A stretch of 64,000 bases of DNA from Acidovorax sp. KKS102 (GTDB lineage: Bacteria; Pseudomonadota; Gammaproteobacteria; Burkholderiales; Burkholderiaceae_C): contig NC_018708.1 in the NCBI RefSeq assembly GCF_000302535.1, forward strand, positions 558,001 to 622,000, in the 5' to 3' direction. The position numbers and the translations under genes are program-made. The notes under the pieces were generated by a model that saw only the letters and a list, made by a program, of their open reading frames with translations, searched no databases and was not told where the DNA came from. Shown here one piece after another: positions 8,055 through 17,546 of the stretch (position 1 is its first letter; each line of letters opens with the position of its first letter).

Positions 8055-10403
8055 TTACTCGATGGCTGCGGGTTTGCTGGATTCCTGCGCCGGTGCGGCC
8101 ATCTGCTTTTGCTTGGCAATCTCGCGCAGCATCTGGTCGCGGCCGCTGTGGTATTGCACCGGCCAGTCGGTGTGCGCTGCGGCCACGGGGCTCAATTGCG
8201 CGGCGGCGTGCAAAGTCCAGGCCGGGTCGGCCAGGTGGGGGCGGGCGATGGCGCACAGGTCAGCCCGACCGGCTGCAACGATGCTGTTGGCATGGTCGGC
8301 CTCGGTGATCGCGCCCACGGCCATGGTGGCAATACCCACCTCGTTGCGGATGCGGTCGGCAAACGGCGTCTGGTACATGCGGCCGTACACCGGGCGGGAG
8401 TTGCGCGTGGTCTGGCCTGAGGACACGTCGATCAGGTCCGCGCCAGCGGCCTTGAACAGGCGCGCGATGGCAATGGCGTCGTCGGCGGTGTTGCCTTGGC
8501 CTTCCTGCAGCCAGTCGTGCGCCGAGATGCGCACGGAGAGCGGCTTGTCGGCGGGCCACACGGCGCGCAGCGCGGTCAGCACCTCCAGCGGGTAGCGGCA
8601 GCGGTTCTCCAGGCTGCCGCCGTATTCGTCTGTGCGCTGGTTGGTGGCGGGGCTGATGAAGCTGGCCAGCAGGTAGCCGTGTGCGCAGTGCAGCTCCAGC
8701 CAGTCAAAGCCGCAGGCCACGGCGCGGCGGGCGCTGTCCACAAAGGCGGCGGTCACGCGGTCCATGTCGGCATGGATCATGGCGGCAGGCGTCTGGTTCT
8801 GTGCACCATAGGCGATGGGGCTGGCGGCCAGCAGCGGCCAGTTGCCGGTCTCCAGCGGCTCGTCCGTGCCCTCCCACCCCACGCGCGCGGAGCCCTTGGG
8901 GCCGCTGTGGCCCAGCTGCAGGCCGATCTTGGCCGTGCTGCTGCCGTGCACAAAGTTCACGATGCGCGCAAAGGCGGCTTGCTGGGCGTCGTTCCACAGC
9001 CCCGGGCAGGCGGGGGTGATGCGGCCCTCGGACGTGGGGCTGGTCATCTCCACCATCACCAGGGCAGCGCCGCCCAGGGCGCGCGCGCCCAGGTGCACGA
9101 GGTGGAAGTCCTGCGGCACGCCCTCGAGCGCGCTGTAGGTGGCCATGGGCGAGACGACGATGCGGTTCTTGAGCGTGAGGCCTTTGAGCGTGAAAGGCGT
9201 GAGCATGGGCGGAATCGCCGCTTTGCCGCCTGCGAGCCAGGCCTCGTAGCCCTCCAGCCATGCCGCATCGCGCAGCCGCAGGTTCTCGTGGCTGATGCGC
9301 TGGCTGCGCGTGAGCAGCGAATACGTGAACTGCTCGATGGGCATGCCGGTGTAGCGCGCCACGTTTTCAAACCATTCGGTGCTGTTGCGTGCGGCGTTCT
9401 GGATCTTGAGCACCTCCACGCTGCGGCGCGCCTCGTAGTGCTGCAGCACCTCATCGATGGGCAAGCCGGTCGCAAACTCATTGGCCAGGTCGATGGCATC
9501 TTCCAGCGCCAGCTTGGTGCCGCTGCCGATGGAGAAATGCGCTGTGTGCGCGGCATCGCCCATCAGCACGATAGGCACCTGCTTGCCGCCAATCGCTTCG
9601 CGGTGCACCCAGGTGTTGCAGATCACACGCGGAAAACGAATCCAGTTGGCAGAGCCGCGCAGGTGCGTGGCGTTGCTGATGAGGGCGTTGCCGTCCAGGT
9701 ACTTCGCGAAGAGCTTTTCGCAAAACGCAATCGCCTCGGGCTGCTCCATGGCGTCCAGGCCATGGGCCTTCCACACGGCCTCGGGCGTCTCGACGATGAA
9801 GGTGGAGGTGTCGGCGTCGAACTGGTAGGCGTGGGCCTGGAACCAGCCATGCTCAGTCTGTTCGAACGCGAAGGTGAAAGCGTCGAACTTCTTCTTGGTG
9901 CCCAGCCACACGAAGCGGCACTGGCGCAGGTCGATGTCGGGTTGGTAAACGCTGGCGTAACGGGTGCGGATGCGGCTGTTGAGGCCGTCGCTGGCGATGA
10001 CCAGGTCGGCGTGGTACTGCGCGGCGAGCGCCTGGTCGTCGGCCACGTCGGTCTCGAACACCAGCTCCACGCCCAGCTCCAGGCACCGGTCCTGCAGGAT
10101 GTTGAGCAACCGCTTGCGGCCGATGCCGCAAAAGCCGTGGCCGGTGGAGCGCACGCTGCGCCCCTTGAAGAACACCTCGATGTCGTCCCAGTGGTTGAAC
10201 GCATCGCCGATGAGCGCGGCCGTGGGTGCGTCGGCGGCCTGCAGGTTGGCCAGCGTCTGGTCGGACAGCACCACGCCCCAGCCGAAGGTGTCAAACGGTC
10301 GGTTGCGCTCGACCACCGTGATGCGGTGGGCGGGGTTCTGCTGCTTCATCAGCAGGGCGAAATAGAGACCGGCGGGCCCGCCGCCAATGCAGAGGATGTT
10401 CAT
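8055..10403 (-). CDS. 2-aminobenzoyl-CoA monooxygenase/reductase-like (salicylyl-CoA 5-hydroxylase/oxidoreductase)
   Basis: 782 residues made of two enzymes. Residues 1 to about 390 are a FAD aromatic-ring hydroxylase of the salicylyl-CoA 5-hydroxylase type, with [15 protein letters not shown] at the very start and [20 protein letters not shown] as second FAD motif. From about 400 on, an Old Yellow Enzyme-type FMN domain follows ([40 protein letters not shown]). This fusion and length match the anthraniloyl-CoA monooxygenase/reductase of Azoarcus evansii, which hydroxylates and then reduces the ring. The ATG at 10403 is chosen because the FAD strand begins there; upstream sequence in the same frame is not FAD-domain-like. 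First gene of a six-gene minus-strand operon. Confidence 0.88.
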   Translation of the reverse strand: MNILCIGGGPAGLYFALLMKQQNPAHRITVVERNRPFDTFGWGVVLSDQTLANLQAADAPTAALIGDAFNHWDDIEVFFKGRSVRSTGHGFCGIGRKRLLNILQDRCLELGVELVFETDVADDQALAAQYHADLVIASDGLNSRIRTRYASVYQPDIDLRQCRFVWLGTKKKFDAFTFAFEQTEHGWFQAHAYQFDADTSTFIVETPEAVWKAHGLDAMEQPEAIAFCEKLFAKYLDGNALISNATHLRGSANWIRFPRVICNTWVHREAIGGKQVPIVLMGDAAHTAHFSIGSGTKLALEDAIDLANEFATGLPIDEVLQHYEARRSVEVLKIQNAARNSTEWFENVARYTGMPIEQFTYSLLTRSQRISHENLRLRDAAWLEGYEAWLAGGKAAIPPMLTPFTLKGLTLKNRIVVSPMATYSALEGVPQDFHLVHLGARALGGAALVMVEMTSPTSEGRITPACPGLWNDAQQAAFARIVNFVHGSSTAKIGLQLGHSGPKGSARVGWEGTDEPLETGNWPLLAASPIAYGAQNQTPAAMIHADMDRVTAAFVDSARRAVACGFDWLELHCAHGYLLASFISPATNQRTDEYGGSLENRCRYPLEVLTALRAVWPADKPLSVRISAHDWLQEGQGNTADDAIAIARLFKAAGADLIDVSSGQTTRNSRPVYGRMYQTPFADRIRNEVGIATMAVGAITEADHANSIVAAGRADLCAIARPHLADPAWTLHAAAQLSPVAAAHTDWPVQYHSGRDQMLREIAKQKQMAAPAQESSKPAAIE

Positions 10404-10412
10404 GTCAAAATA

Positions 10413-10426
10413 GTTTAGACCTAAAC
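10413..10426. promoter_or_regulatory. Candidate MarR operator
   Basis: GTTTAG-AC-CTAAAC is a perfect 6-bp-arm palindrome 10 to 23 bases upstream of the monooxygenase/reductase start. Its position, AT-rich character and arm length suit a MarR-family operator, and the operon encodes a MarR protein. No second copy was found within the cluster. Confidence 0.55.
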
Positions 10427-10522
10427 AAAATGCTGTCAATGGGGTTGCTCCCTGCCGCCAGAGCGTGCCGCCGCTGTAGGACAGACTCTGAAAAGCCGGG
10501 CTGCGTGTTGACGCGCTGCAGC

Positions 10523-12190
10523 ATGACTTCAAGAATCCTTGGCATGAAGCATTTGCTGCATACCCTGGAGGGGCGGCTGGCGACCCTGCCGGTGCCCATG
10601 GCGGTGGAGCTGCCGGCGGGCCAGCACCTGGGCGCGTCCGACCCGGCGGTGGTGCTGCGCTTTCGGGACCGCATGGCGCTGGTCGCGCTGGCCTCCGGCG
10701 ATATCGGTCATGTCGGGGCCGCCATCGTCGAGGGGCGCGTGGCGCTGGAGGGCGGCATGCGTGATTTGATGGCCGCAGCCACCGGCCTGCTGACCCGCGA
10801 CCCCGCACGCGACCAGCACCACGGCTGGTGGCGCAGGGTGCTGGGGCGCGCGCGGTCCATGGCAGCACACACGCTGGCGCATGACGCGCGGCAGGTGCAA
10901 TTCCACTACGACCTGTCGGATGACTTCTATGCGCTGTGGCTGGACCCGCGCCGCGTGTATTCGTGCGCCTACTACCAGTCACCCGAACTTACCCTGGCCC
11001 AGGCGCAGGAGGCCAAGCTCGAGCACATCTGCCGCAAGCTGCAGTTGCATCCGGGCGACCGGTTCCTGGACATTGGGGCGGGCTGGGGCGGCCTGCTGCT
11101 GTGGGCGGCCGAACATTACGGGGTGGACGCAACCGGCATTACGTTATCGCGCAACCAGCATGCGCATGTGCTGCGGCTCATCCACGACCGAGGGCTAGGA
11201 GGACGGGTGCGCGTGCAGTTGGTGGACTATCGCGAGTTGCACGTGGACCAGCCCTTTGACAAGATCGCCTCGGTGGGCATGTTCGAGCACGTAGGGCGTG
11301 CGCACATGGGCCGCTACTTCAACACTGTGGCGCGTCTGCTGCGCCCGGGCGGGCTGGTGCTGAACCATGGCATCACCGCCGGGGGCGTGGACAACGCGCA
11401 GCTGGGCGCCGGCATGGGCGACTTCATCGAGCAGTACATCTTCCCGGGCGGTGAGCTGCTGCATGTGAGCACGGTGCTGCAGGACCTGGCCCGCGCGGGC
11501 CTGGAGATGGTGGATACCGAGAACCTGCGCCCGCATTACGCGCGCACGCTGTGGGCATGGTCCGATGGCCTTGAAGCCCGATTGCCGGCAGCCCGTGGGG
11601 TGCTGTCCGCTCAAGCGGGCGCCGAGCAGGCGGATAAGGTCTTGCGTGCCTACCGCTTGTACCTCGCGGGCAGTGCTCTCGGCTTTGAACGAGGCTGGAT
11701 GGCGCTGCACCAGATGCTGGCCATCAAGCCGGATGGCGATACCGCCAAGGGCGCTGTACCCGGCGCACAATCGAGTTATCCCTTCACCCGCGACCATATG
11801 TACGCGGCCCGTAAGACCCGCTTTGAAACTCTCTCTAAAACCCTCTCTGACAACCTTTCTGACAGGCCTTTGACCATGCTCTACAAGTTCAAATCCCGCG
11901 CCACTGCCGACCTCATCATGCTCGAACCCCAGGGGCGCCAGATCGTGACCCTCATCGGCAAGACCCCCGGCACCAGCGGCATCGTTACCGCTGCGCAAAT
12001 CCCTGCCGCCATCGCTGCGCTGGAGGCCGCCGTCATCGCCGACGAGGCCCAGCCCGAAGCCCAGGAAAACGATGAATCCGCCGCTGAGGAGCGCCACGAC
12101 GTGGTGCGCCTGCGCCAGCGCGCAGCGCCCTTCATTGAAATGCTCAAGCGCAGTGCGGCGGCAGATGTGGACGTGGTGTGGGGTGTATGA
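10523..12190 (+). CDS. Cyclopropane-fatty-acid-synthase-like methyltransferase fused to DUF1840
   Basis: About 555 residues in one uninterrupted frame. The first 420 or so are a SAM-dependent methyltransferase of the cyclopropane fatty acid synthase family: [38 protein letters not shown] as SAM-binding motif [19 protein letters not shown], and the C-terminal [10 protein letters not shown] linker of imperfect 12-bp repeats follows (11819-11866), then a complete DUF1840 domain starting [16 protein letters not shown]. The usual arrangement, as far as I know, is two separate genes, so this is either a true fusion or a lost stop codon. ATG 10523 or 10544 ([10 protein letters not shown]) is the start; neither has a strong Shine-Dalgarno. 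Confidence 0.75.
   Translation: MTSRILGMKHLLHTLEGRLATLPVPMAVELPAGQHLGASDPAVVLRFRDRMALVALASGDIGHVGAAIVEGRVALEGGMRDLMAAATGLLTRDPARDQHHGWWRRVLGRARSMAAHTLAHDARQVQFHYDLSDDFYALWLDPRRVYSCAYYQSPELTLAQAQEAKLEHICRKLQLHPGDRFLDIGAGWGGLLLWAAEHYGVDATGITLSRNQHAHVLRLIHDRGLGGRVRVQLVDYRELHVDQPFDKIASVGMFEHVGRAHMGRYFNTVARLLRPGGLVLNHGITAGGVDNAQLGAGMGDFIEQYIFPGGELLHVSTVLQDLARAGLEMVDTENLRPHYARTLWAWSDGLEARLPAARGVLSAQAGAEQADKVLRAYRLYLAGSALGFERGWMALHQMLAIKPDGDTAKGAVPGAQSSYPFTRDHMYAARKTRFETLSKTLSDNLSDRPLTMLYKFKSRATADLIMLEPQGRQIVTLIGKTPGTSGIVTAAQIPAAIAALEAAVIADEAQPEAQENDESAAEERHDVVRLRQRAAPFIEMLKRSAAADVDVVWGV
11819..11866 (+). repeat. Four imperfect 12-bp tandem repeats in the fusion linker
   Basis: Four consecutive 12-base units encode [12 protein letters not shown] and LSDR. 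The last three units differ from each other by only a few bases (CTCTCTAAAACC, CTCTCTGACAAC, CTTTCTGACAGG). They join the methyltransferase to the DUF1840 domain. Confidence 0.6.
11876..12190 (+). other. DUF1840 domain with possible internal start
   Basis: An in-frame ATG at 11876 would give a 104-residue DUF1840 protein, close to the usual free-standing size. Only a weak AGG lies upstream. The domain ends [16 protein letters not shown] and contains [18 protein letters not shown]; its function is unknown. It may be made as part of the fusion, by internal initiation, or both. Confidence 0.45.
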
Positions 12191-12332
12191 CCTGAGGGCA
12201 GGCGGGTTCGCAACTCACACAACGCGCAATGCGCACTTCGCGACGAAAGTGCGTTGCCAGTCCCATCCACCCACCCTCAGTAATCCGTAACAGGCCACGC
12301 TGCGATCTTCGCCACTGCAGTGGCGGCCGCCG

Positions 12333-13424
12333 TCAGTCCACCTTGGCGCCCGAGGTCTTTACCACCTGCGCCCACTTCTTGTGCTCGTTGTCGATGTGCT
12401 TGGCAAATTCTGCGGGCGTGTTGCCGCCGGGGATCGCGCCCTGGGCCAGCAGCCGCTCCTTCATGGCGGGGGTTGCCAGTGACTTGGCGACTTCCTGCTG
12501 GATGCGGTTGACGATGTCGGTGGGCGTGCCGGCAGGAGCCAGCAGGCCGAACCACGAACTGGCCTCGTAGCCCTTGAGCGTGGGGCCGCCCGCCTGTTCC
12601 ACCGTAGGCACATCGGGCAAGGCGCCCGAGCGCTCGGAGCTGGTCACGGCCAGCGCGGTGAGTTTGCCGGCCTTGATCTGCGCCATGGACGAGGGCAGGT
12701 TGTCGAACATCACGTCCGCGTTGCCCGCCACCATGTCCATCAGTGCCGGGCCGGAGCCCCGGTAGGGCAGGTGCAGCATGAAGGTGCCGGTCATGCTCTT
12801 GAACAGCTCGCCGGCCAGGTGGATCGACGTGCCGTTGCCGCTGGAGGCCATGTTCATCTTGCCGGGGTTGGCCTTGGCCACGCGGATGAAATCCTGCACG
12901 TTGTGAATGCCCTGGGCCTTTGCCTTGTCAGCGTTCATCACCATCACGTTGGGCACGGCCGCCACCAGCGTGATAGGCACAAAGTCCTTGATGGGGTCGT
13001 AGGGCAGCTTGGCGTACAGCGCGCGGTTGATGCCGTGGGTGCCCACGGTGCCCATCAGCAGCGTGTAGCCGTCGCCGGGAGACTTGGCCACCAACTCTGC
13101 ACCCACGTTGCCGCCCGCGCCCGCGCGGTTGTCCACAATGAACTGCTGCCCGAACGCTTTGGACAGCTCGGGCGCCATGGCGCGGGCCAGGATGTCGGTG
13201 GTGCCACCGGGCGCAAAGGGCACCACGATGCGTACCGGCTTGGTGGGCCATGCGCCCTGGGCGCGCGCCATGGTGGGCAGCAGCGCCGCCGCGCAGGCTA
13301 GCGCAACGGTGCTGGCGGCCAGGGCCATCACCTGGCGACGGCGCGCGTGGAGTGGATGCGCAGCAGTTGTGGCATCCGATGAGCCGGATGAGCGCGTGGG
13401 GGCGTGGAGGGGAGTGCGTGCCAT
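12333..13424 (-). CDS. Bug-family (tripartite tricarboxylate transporter) substrate-binding protein
   Basis: About 363 residues. After a positively charged N-region with [12 protein letters not shown] and a hydrophobic stretch ending MARAQ, the mature part starts [20 protein letters not shown], the signature opening of Bug receptors. Further family features are [20 protein letters not shown], the [20 protein letters not shown] ligand loop and [16 protein letters not shown]. Bug proteins bind small carboxylates in the periplasm; no TctA/TctB membrane partner is nearby, so it is an orphan receptor. ATG 13424 is preferred over a TTG at 13433 because AAGGA lies upstream. Confidence 0.88.
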   Translation of the reverse strand: MARTPLHAPTRSSGSSDATTAAHPLHARRRQVMALAASTVALACAAALLPTMARAQGAWPTKPVRIVVPFAPGGTTDILARAMAPELSKAFGQQFIVDNRAGAGGNVGAELVAKSPGDGYTLLMGTVGTHGINRALYAKLPYDPIKDFVPITLVAAVPNVMVMNADKAKAQGIHNVQDFIRVAKANPGKMNMASSGNGTSIHLAGELFKSMTGTFMLHLPYRGSGPALMDMVAGNADVMFDNLPSSMAQIKAGKLTALAVTSSERSGALPDVPTVEQAGGPTLKGYEASSWFGLLAPAGTPTDIVNRIQQEVAKSLATPAMKERLLAQGAIPGGNTPAEFAKHIDNEHKKWAQVVKTSGAKVD

Positions 13425-13586
13425 GGAGATCAATCCTTGATGTCGGGGAGAAGAGAAAGGTCTGCTGGGGTTCTACGCGCGTTGGCGCAGTGGGGGCAGA
13501 TGGATAACCCCAATCCTGGTGGCGCAGGGCATCTGCAGCCCGCAATATCGCGCGCACGGTCCGTTCAACAGCCCACCCGCGCCCAT

Positions 13587-13624
13587 GAAAAAAGCCGCAA
13601 CACGTCGTGCGACGTGGCGGCTTT
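13587..13624 (-). terminator. Rho-independent terminator
   Basis: On the minus strand, AAAGCCGC and CACGTC arms around a GCAC loop form a long hairpin with a 2-base bulge, followed by TTTTTT. It lies 48 bases past the Bug gene stop at 13673 and should end that transcript. Confidence 0.75.
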
Positions 13625-13672
13625 GGGGAGGTGCTGGCAGGGCTGCGTTCAGAGCCCTACCGGGTGGATGGA

Positions 13673-14656
13673 TCAGTCCGCGTAGGTGCCTGCGGCCTTG
13701 ATGACGGCGCCCCACTTGTCGATCTCGGCGGCCACAAACTTCTTGTGCTCAGGGCCTTCAATGCGCTTGTCGGTGATGACCACGGCGCCCAGGGCTTCCT
13801 GCTTCTTGATGAACTCTGGGTCCTTCAGAGCGGCCTTGAGCGCTTCGTTGATCTTCTTTTGCACATCGGCTGGCGTGCCCTTGGGGGCGTACAGGCCGTG
13901 CCAGATGCTCACGTTGAAATCCTTCAGGCCCGATTCCGCCAGGGTGGGCAGGTCCTTGAGCGCGGGGGTGGTGAGGCGCTTGGCGGTGGTCACGGCATAG
14001 GCTTTGACCTTCTTGCCTTCGATCTGGCTCGTGGTGTTGGTGGTCTGGTCACACAGCAGATCGATCTGGCCGCCGATCAGGTCGGTGATGGCAGGGGCCG
14101 TGCCCTTGTAGGGCACATCGGTCATGTCCGTTTGCAGCGCGGACTTGAACATCAGGCCGCACAGGTGCGACGCAGCGCCCAGGCCGGCGTTGCCCAGGTT
14201 GATCTTGCCCTTGTTCTGCTGGATCCAGGCCGTCAACTCCTTGAAGTTGTTGGCAGGCATCGTGGGGCGAGCAATCAGCGTCATTGGCACTTCGTTGACC
14301 ATGCCCAGGTATTCAAAGTCGTTGGGCACGCTGAAGGACAGCTTGCGGTACAGCGCGGGCATGGTGGACATGCCGATGTGGTTGAGCAGCAGCGTGTAGC
14401 CGTCCGGGTTGGCGCGGGCCACGCGGGCGGCACCGATAGAGCTGCCGGCACCGGCGGTGTTGTCCACCACCACGGTGCCCAGCGGCTTGCGCAGTGCTTC
14501 GGCCAGGTCGCGGGCCACGCGGTCGGTGGGGCCGCCGGCCGCAAAGGGCACCACGAGTGTGATCGTCTTGTCCTTGGCGGGGAAGTCCTGCGCGTGGGCG
14601 CCAAAGGCGGCCACTGCAGCGGCAGCGACGAGGGCGAGTTTCAGCGTTGTTTTCAT
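13673..14656 (-). CDS. Bug-family substrate-binding protein
   Basis: 327 residues with signal peptide (MKTTLKLALVAAAAVAAFGAHAQ written in part: cleavage expected after AHA) and the Bug core: TLVVPFAAGGPTDRVARDLA, VDNTAGAGSSIGAARVARAN, TDVPYKGTAPAITDLIGGQI and VSIWHGLYAPKGTPADVQKK. AGGAG sits 7 bases before the ATG at 14656. It is not close in sequence to the Bug protein at 12333, so this is not a recent duplication. The hairpin terminator at 13587 ends the unit. Ligand unknown; the adjacent CoA-ligase gene may hint at an aromatic or other organic acid. Confidence 0.88.
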   Translation of the reverse strand: MKTTLKLALVAAAAVAAFGAHAQDFPAKDKTITLVVPFAAGGPTDRVARDLAEALRKPLGTVVVDNTAGAGSSIGAARVARANPDGYTLLLNHIGMSTMPALYRKLSFSVPNDFEYLGMVNEVPMTLIARPTMPANNFKELTAWIQQNKGKINLGNAGLGAASHLCGLMFKSALQTDMTDVPYKGTAPAITDLIGGQIDLLCDQTTNTTSQIEGKKVKAYAVTTAKRLTTPALKDLPTLAESGLKDFNVSIWHGLYAPKGTPADVQKKINEALKAALKDPEFIKKQEALGAVVITDKRIEGPEHKKFVAAEIDKWGAVIKAAGTYAD

Positions 14657-15034
14657 GGGTGCTCCTGTAAATGACGGGCCATGATAGCGAGGGGCATTTC
14701 CGCCAACATTGCGGATAGTACGTAGCACACAGGCCGCATGGTTTTTAAGCCAAATAGCCCGGTAGCGCTTGTATTTATTGCCATGAATGCTACTCAATAG
14801 ATAGCAAATGTTAGGGTAAACACTGCGGTGCCCCCGTGTGCGAAATGGCCTTGTTTTGCGCTGTCGCAAGGCCGGATGCCCTGTCTGATCGATTGATGTG
14901 CACACACATCTTTTGCGTGCCGTACGCGCACTGCCCGTGCGCTCAGGCCTGCGCAGCGAGATTTTCAACAGGCGCCCAAGTCGCCTGCCAGTGCGCGCAT
15001 GCGCACATTCAGGCGGGCGTAACTGCTGAAAGAG
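14657..15034. other. Intergenic region, 378 bp
   Basis: It holds the Bug gene promoter region at its left and a degenerate copy of the AGCGCT repeat at 14741-14807. The rest, 14810-15034, has no reading frame with convincing codon use and no clear hairpin plus T-run. Confidence 0.5.
14741..14807 (-). repeat. Dispersed AGCGCT repeat, intergenic copy
   Basis: Contains AAGCCAAATAGCCCGGTAGC followed by GCTTG, then GAATGCTACTCAATAGATAGC, matching the order of blocks in the copies at 26.7 and 42.9 kb. It is more degraded than those and its central palindrome is poor. Confidence 0.6.
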
Positions 15035-16282
15035 CTATTTGTAGCTGCGCGCGTCTTCGATCACCTTGCCATCGTTGGGCAGTGTGCCGGGGGGCACCAT
15101 CTGCACCTCGCCGCGCAGCTTGGTCACTTCGCGGATCGCGTCGCTGAGCTGGTGGGCCAGGCCCTCGGCGGTCTCGGTGGTTTCGACCTGCAGCACCATC
15201 TGGTCGTTGGCCATTTCGCCGCTGACCACAAGCCGGGCGCGCTGAACCTGCGGAAAGCGACGCGCAATGGTGGCGATCTGCCCAGGGTGCACAAACATGC
15301 CGCGCACCTTGGTCGTCTGGTCGGCCCGGCCCATCCAGCCCTTGATGCGCGTATTGGTGCGACCGGTGGGGCACTGGCCGGGCAGCACGGCGGACAGGTC
15401 GCCGGTGCCAAAGCGGACCAGCGGGTAGTCGGGGTTGAGCGTGGTGATGACCAGCTCGCCCACTTCGCCCTCGGGCACCGGGTCACCGGTGCCGGGGCGC
15501 ACGATCTCGACAATCACGCCTTCATCCAGCACAAGGCCTTCGCGTGCCGAGGTTTCATACGCAATCAGGCCCAGGTCTGCCGTGGCATAGCACTGGTAGC
15601 CCGCGATGCCGCGCTCGGCAAACCAGTCGCGCAGCGAGGGCGGAAACGCCTCGCCCGACACCAGCGCTTTGGTGACGGTGGGCAGGCCCACGCCCATCTC
15701 GGCGGCCTTCTCGACAATGATTTTCAGAAAGCTGGGCGTGCCGATGTAGCCCGCCGGTTTCAGCTCGGCCATGGCCTGCACCTGCTGCTCGGTCTGGCCG
15801 GTGCCGCCGGGGAACACGGTGCAGCCCAGAGCGTGAGCGCCGGTCTCCATCATCGAACCTGCAGGCACAAAGTGGTAGCTGAAGCTGTTGTGGATCAGCT
15901 CTCCGCTGCGAAAGCCCGCCGCGTGGATCGCGCGCGCCATGCGCCAGTAGTCACGCCGCGTGCCCTCGGGCTCGTAGATGGTGCCGGGGCTGGCGAACAC
16001 GCGGGTCATGCCGGGTCCGAAGTTCAGCGCGCTGAAGCCGCCAAACACATTGGCAGCGCGGCCCGCCTGCTGCCGCTCCAGCAGCTCGTACTTGCGCGTG
16101 ACGGGCAGTTGCGCCAGCGCCGCGCGGCTGGTGACGGCCGATGCATCCACGCCCGCCAGGATGCTGGCAAAGGCGGGCGACGTCTTCTGGGCATGGGCGA
16201 TCTGCTGCGGCAGCGCCGCCATCAAGGCCGCTTCGCGCTCGGCGGGGCTGCGCGTTTCCAGGGCGTCATAGAACGTGCTCAT
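15035..16282 (-). CDS. Phenylacetate-CoA ligase-like (PaaK-type) AMP-binding enzyme
   Basis: 415 residues, the length of PaaK-type ligases. It has FASPGTIYEPEGTRRDYWRM in the P-loop region, CYATADLGLIAYETSAREGL in the adenine motif region, LVRFGTGDLSAV for the ribose aspartate and IKGWMGRADQTTKVRGMFVHP for the hinge. It would activate an aryl- or arylacetic-type acid to its CoA thioester. AGGAAA precedes the ATG. It lies just after livF in the same direction, so the transporter and this ligase probably import and activate the same compound; the identity of that acid is not readable. Confidence 0.85.
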   Translation of the reverse strand: MSTFYDALETRSPAEREAALMAALPQQIAHAQKTSPAFASILAGVDASAVTSRAALAQLPVTRKYELLERQQAGRAANVFGGFSALNFGPGMTRVFASPGTIYEPEGTRRDYWRMARAIHAAGFRSGELIHNSFSYHFVPAGSMMETGAHALGCTVFPGGTGQTEQQVQAMAELKPAGYIGTPSFLKIIVEKAAEMGVGLPTVTKALVSGEAFPPSLRDWFAERGIAGYQCYATADLGLIAYETSAREGLVLDEGVIVEIVRPGTGDPVPEGEVGELVITTLNPDYPLVRFGTGDLSAVLPGQCPTGRTNTRIKGWMGRADQTTKVRGMFVHPGQIATIARRFPQVQRARLVVSGEMANDQMVLQVETTETAEGLAHQLSDAIREVTKLRGEVQMVPPGTLPNDGKVIEDARSYK

Positions 16283-16309
16283 GCCTGGGTTTCCTTGTGA
16301 GGTGGTGGT

Positions 16310-16367
16310 TTTGAATGAAATCGGCCTCTAGCGCTTATCCATAAAGCGCAAGCGGCTATGAAATTAA
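16310..16367 (-). repeat. Dispersed AGCGCT repeat, intergenic copy
   Basis: TTTTGAATGAAATCGGCCTC, then TAGCGCTTATCCATAAAGCG and CAAGCGGCTATGAAATTA. The TAGCGCTTAT-CC-ATAAAGCGC part is a near palindrome. It lies just upstream of the PaaK-type ligase gene. Confidence 0.75.
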
Positions 16368-16438
16368 GAGTGAATTCGTCAGAGGTCAGAAAAAGAACAC
16401 TGCACTGGCAGCCCGCGCTGCCGAAGGCCAGCGCCACC

Positions 16439-16510
16439 GCGCAAGGGCCGCCCCGCCGCGCTGGTGGCGTCCCCCTCGGGGGAAGGCGCCGAAGGCGACA
16501 CAGGGGGGCT
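16439..16510. repeat. GC-rich hairpin repeat, copy 1
   Basis: Starts with a 26-bp block that recurs exactly at 17447-17472 (from GCGCAAGGGCC to CGCGCTGG). It then has CCCCCTCGGGGG and GGCGCCGAAGGCGAC, both strongly self-complementary. It ends directly at the livF stop codon. Confidence 0.65.
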
Positions 16511-16511
16511 T

Positions 16512-17324
16512 TCAAGCAAGCCAGCGCTTGCGCCGCTTGTAGCTCTTTACGTCCTTGAAACTCTTGCGCTCGCCGCCGCCCACGCCCAGGTAGAACTCCT
16601 TGACGTCCTCGTTGTTGGCCAGGTCGCTGGCAGCGCCGTCCATCACCACGCGGCCACTTTCCATGATGTAGCCGTAGTCCGAATACTTCAGCGCCATGTT
16701 GGTGTTCTGCTCGGCCAGCAGGAAGGTGACCTTCTCCTTGGTGTTCAGGTCCTTCACGATGTTGAACACCTCCTCCACGATCTGCGGTGCCAAGCCCATG
16801 GAGGGCTCGTCCAGCAACACCATGCTGGGGTTGGCCATGAGTGCGCGGCCGATGGCGCACATCTGCTGCTCGCCGCCCGAGGTGTAGGCCGCCTGCGAGG
16901 TGCGGCGCGTCTTGAGGCGTGGAAAGTAGTTGTAGACCTTCTCCAGGTTGGCCGCGATCTCGGCCTTGCTGGTGCGGGTGTAGCTGCCCGTCATCAGGTT
17001 CTCTTCAATGGTCAGGTGGGCAAAGCAGTGACGTCCCTCCATCACCTGCACCACACCGCGCTGCACCAGGTCGGCGGGCGAGAGGTTCTCGATGCGCTCG
17101 CCACGCAGCTCGATGCTGCCCTTGGTCACCTCGCCCCGCTCACCCTGCAGCAGGTTGGAGATGGCGCGCAAGGTCGTCGTCTTGCCCGCCCCGTTGCCCC
17201 CCAGGATGGCCACGATGGAGCCTTCGCGCACCTGCAGCGAGACGCCCTTGAGCACCAGGATCACGTGGTTGTAGATGACTTCGATGCCGTTGACGTTGAG
17301 AACGATGTTGCTGTTGGAGTCCAT
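16512..17324 (-). CDS. livF: Branched-chain amino-acid-type ABC transporter ATPase (LivF)
   Basis: 270 residues with Walker A GGNGAGKTTTL, a TSGGEQQMCAIGRAL signature (SGGEQQ in place of LSGGQ), Walker B SMVLLDEPSMGLAP and an H-loop position occupied by Q in LLAEQNTN, as in LivF proteins. It has a basic C-terminal tail with KSYKRRKRW. AGGAAGG precedes the ATG at 17324. Partner of LivG in a HAAT-type importer; in this operon of CoA ligases the cargo is more likely an organic acid than leucine. Confidence 0.92.
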   Translation of the reverse strand: MDSNSNIVLNVNGIEVIYNHVILVLKGVSLQVREGSIVAILGGNGAGKTTTLRAISNLLQGERGEVTKGSIELRGERIENLSPADLVQRGVVQVMEGRHCFAHLTIEENLMTGSYTRTSKAEIAANLEKVYNYFPRLKTRRTSQAAYTSGGEQQMCAIGRALMANPSMVLLDEPSMGLAPQIVEEVFNIVKDLNTKEKVTFLLAEQNTNMALKYSDYGYIMESGRVVMDGAASDLANNEDVKEFYLGVGGGERKSFKDVKSYKRRKRWLA

Positions 17325-17446
17325 GGTCTTGCCTTCCTGTACCAATCCAAAAGGCTGTGGGTCAACCCTTTGGATTGGCGGCTGCCAAAAAAAGCAACCG
17401 CTGTTCACTGGCCGTAAAAACTGTCGCGGCCTTAGCGAGGAACGCC

Positions 17447-17541
17447 GCGCAAGGGCCGCCCCGCCGCGCTGGCGTTGTCCCCCTTCCCGCAGCGCGAAGC
17501 GCTAAGAGAGAAGGGGGAAGCGGCAAAGCCGCTCAGGGGGA
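17447..17541. repeat. GC-rich hairpin repeat, copy 2
   Basis: Shares its first 26 bases with the copy at 16439. The rest has CCCCCTTC and GAAGGGGG arms around a second small hairpin (AGCGC-GAA-GCGCT), then GCGGC-AAA-GCCGC. It fills the livK-livF spacer and could slow transcription or protect the mRNA end. Confidence 0.65.
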
Positions 17542-17546
17542 TGTAC

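Noticed and set aside
8055-10982. N-terminal extension of the monooxygenase/reductase up to 10982
   Set aside because: Beyond 10403 the frame crosses the operator and overlaps the divergent methyltransferase gene; the FAD-binding strand begins right at 10403.
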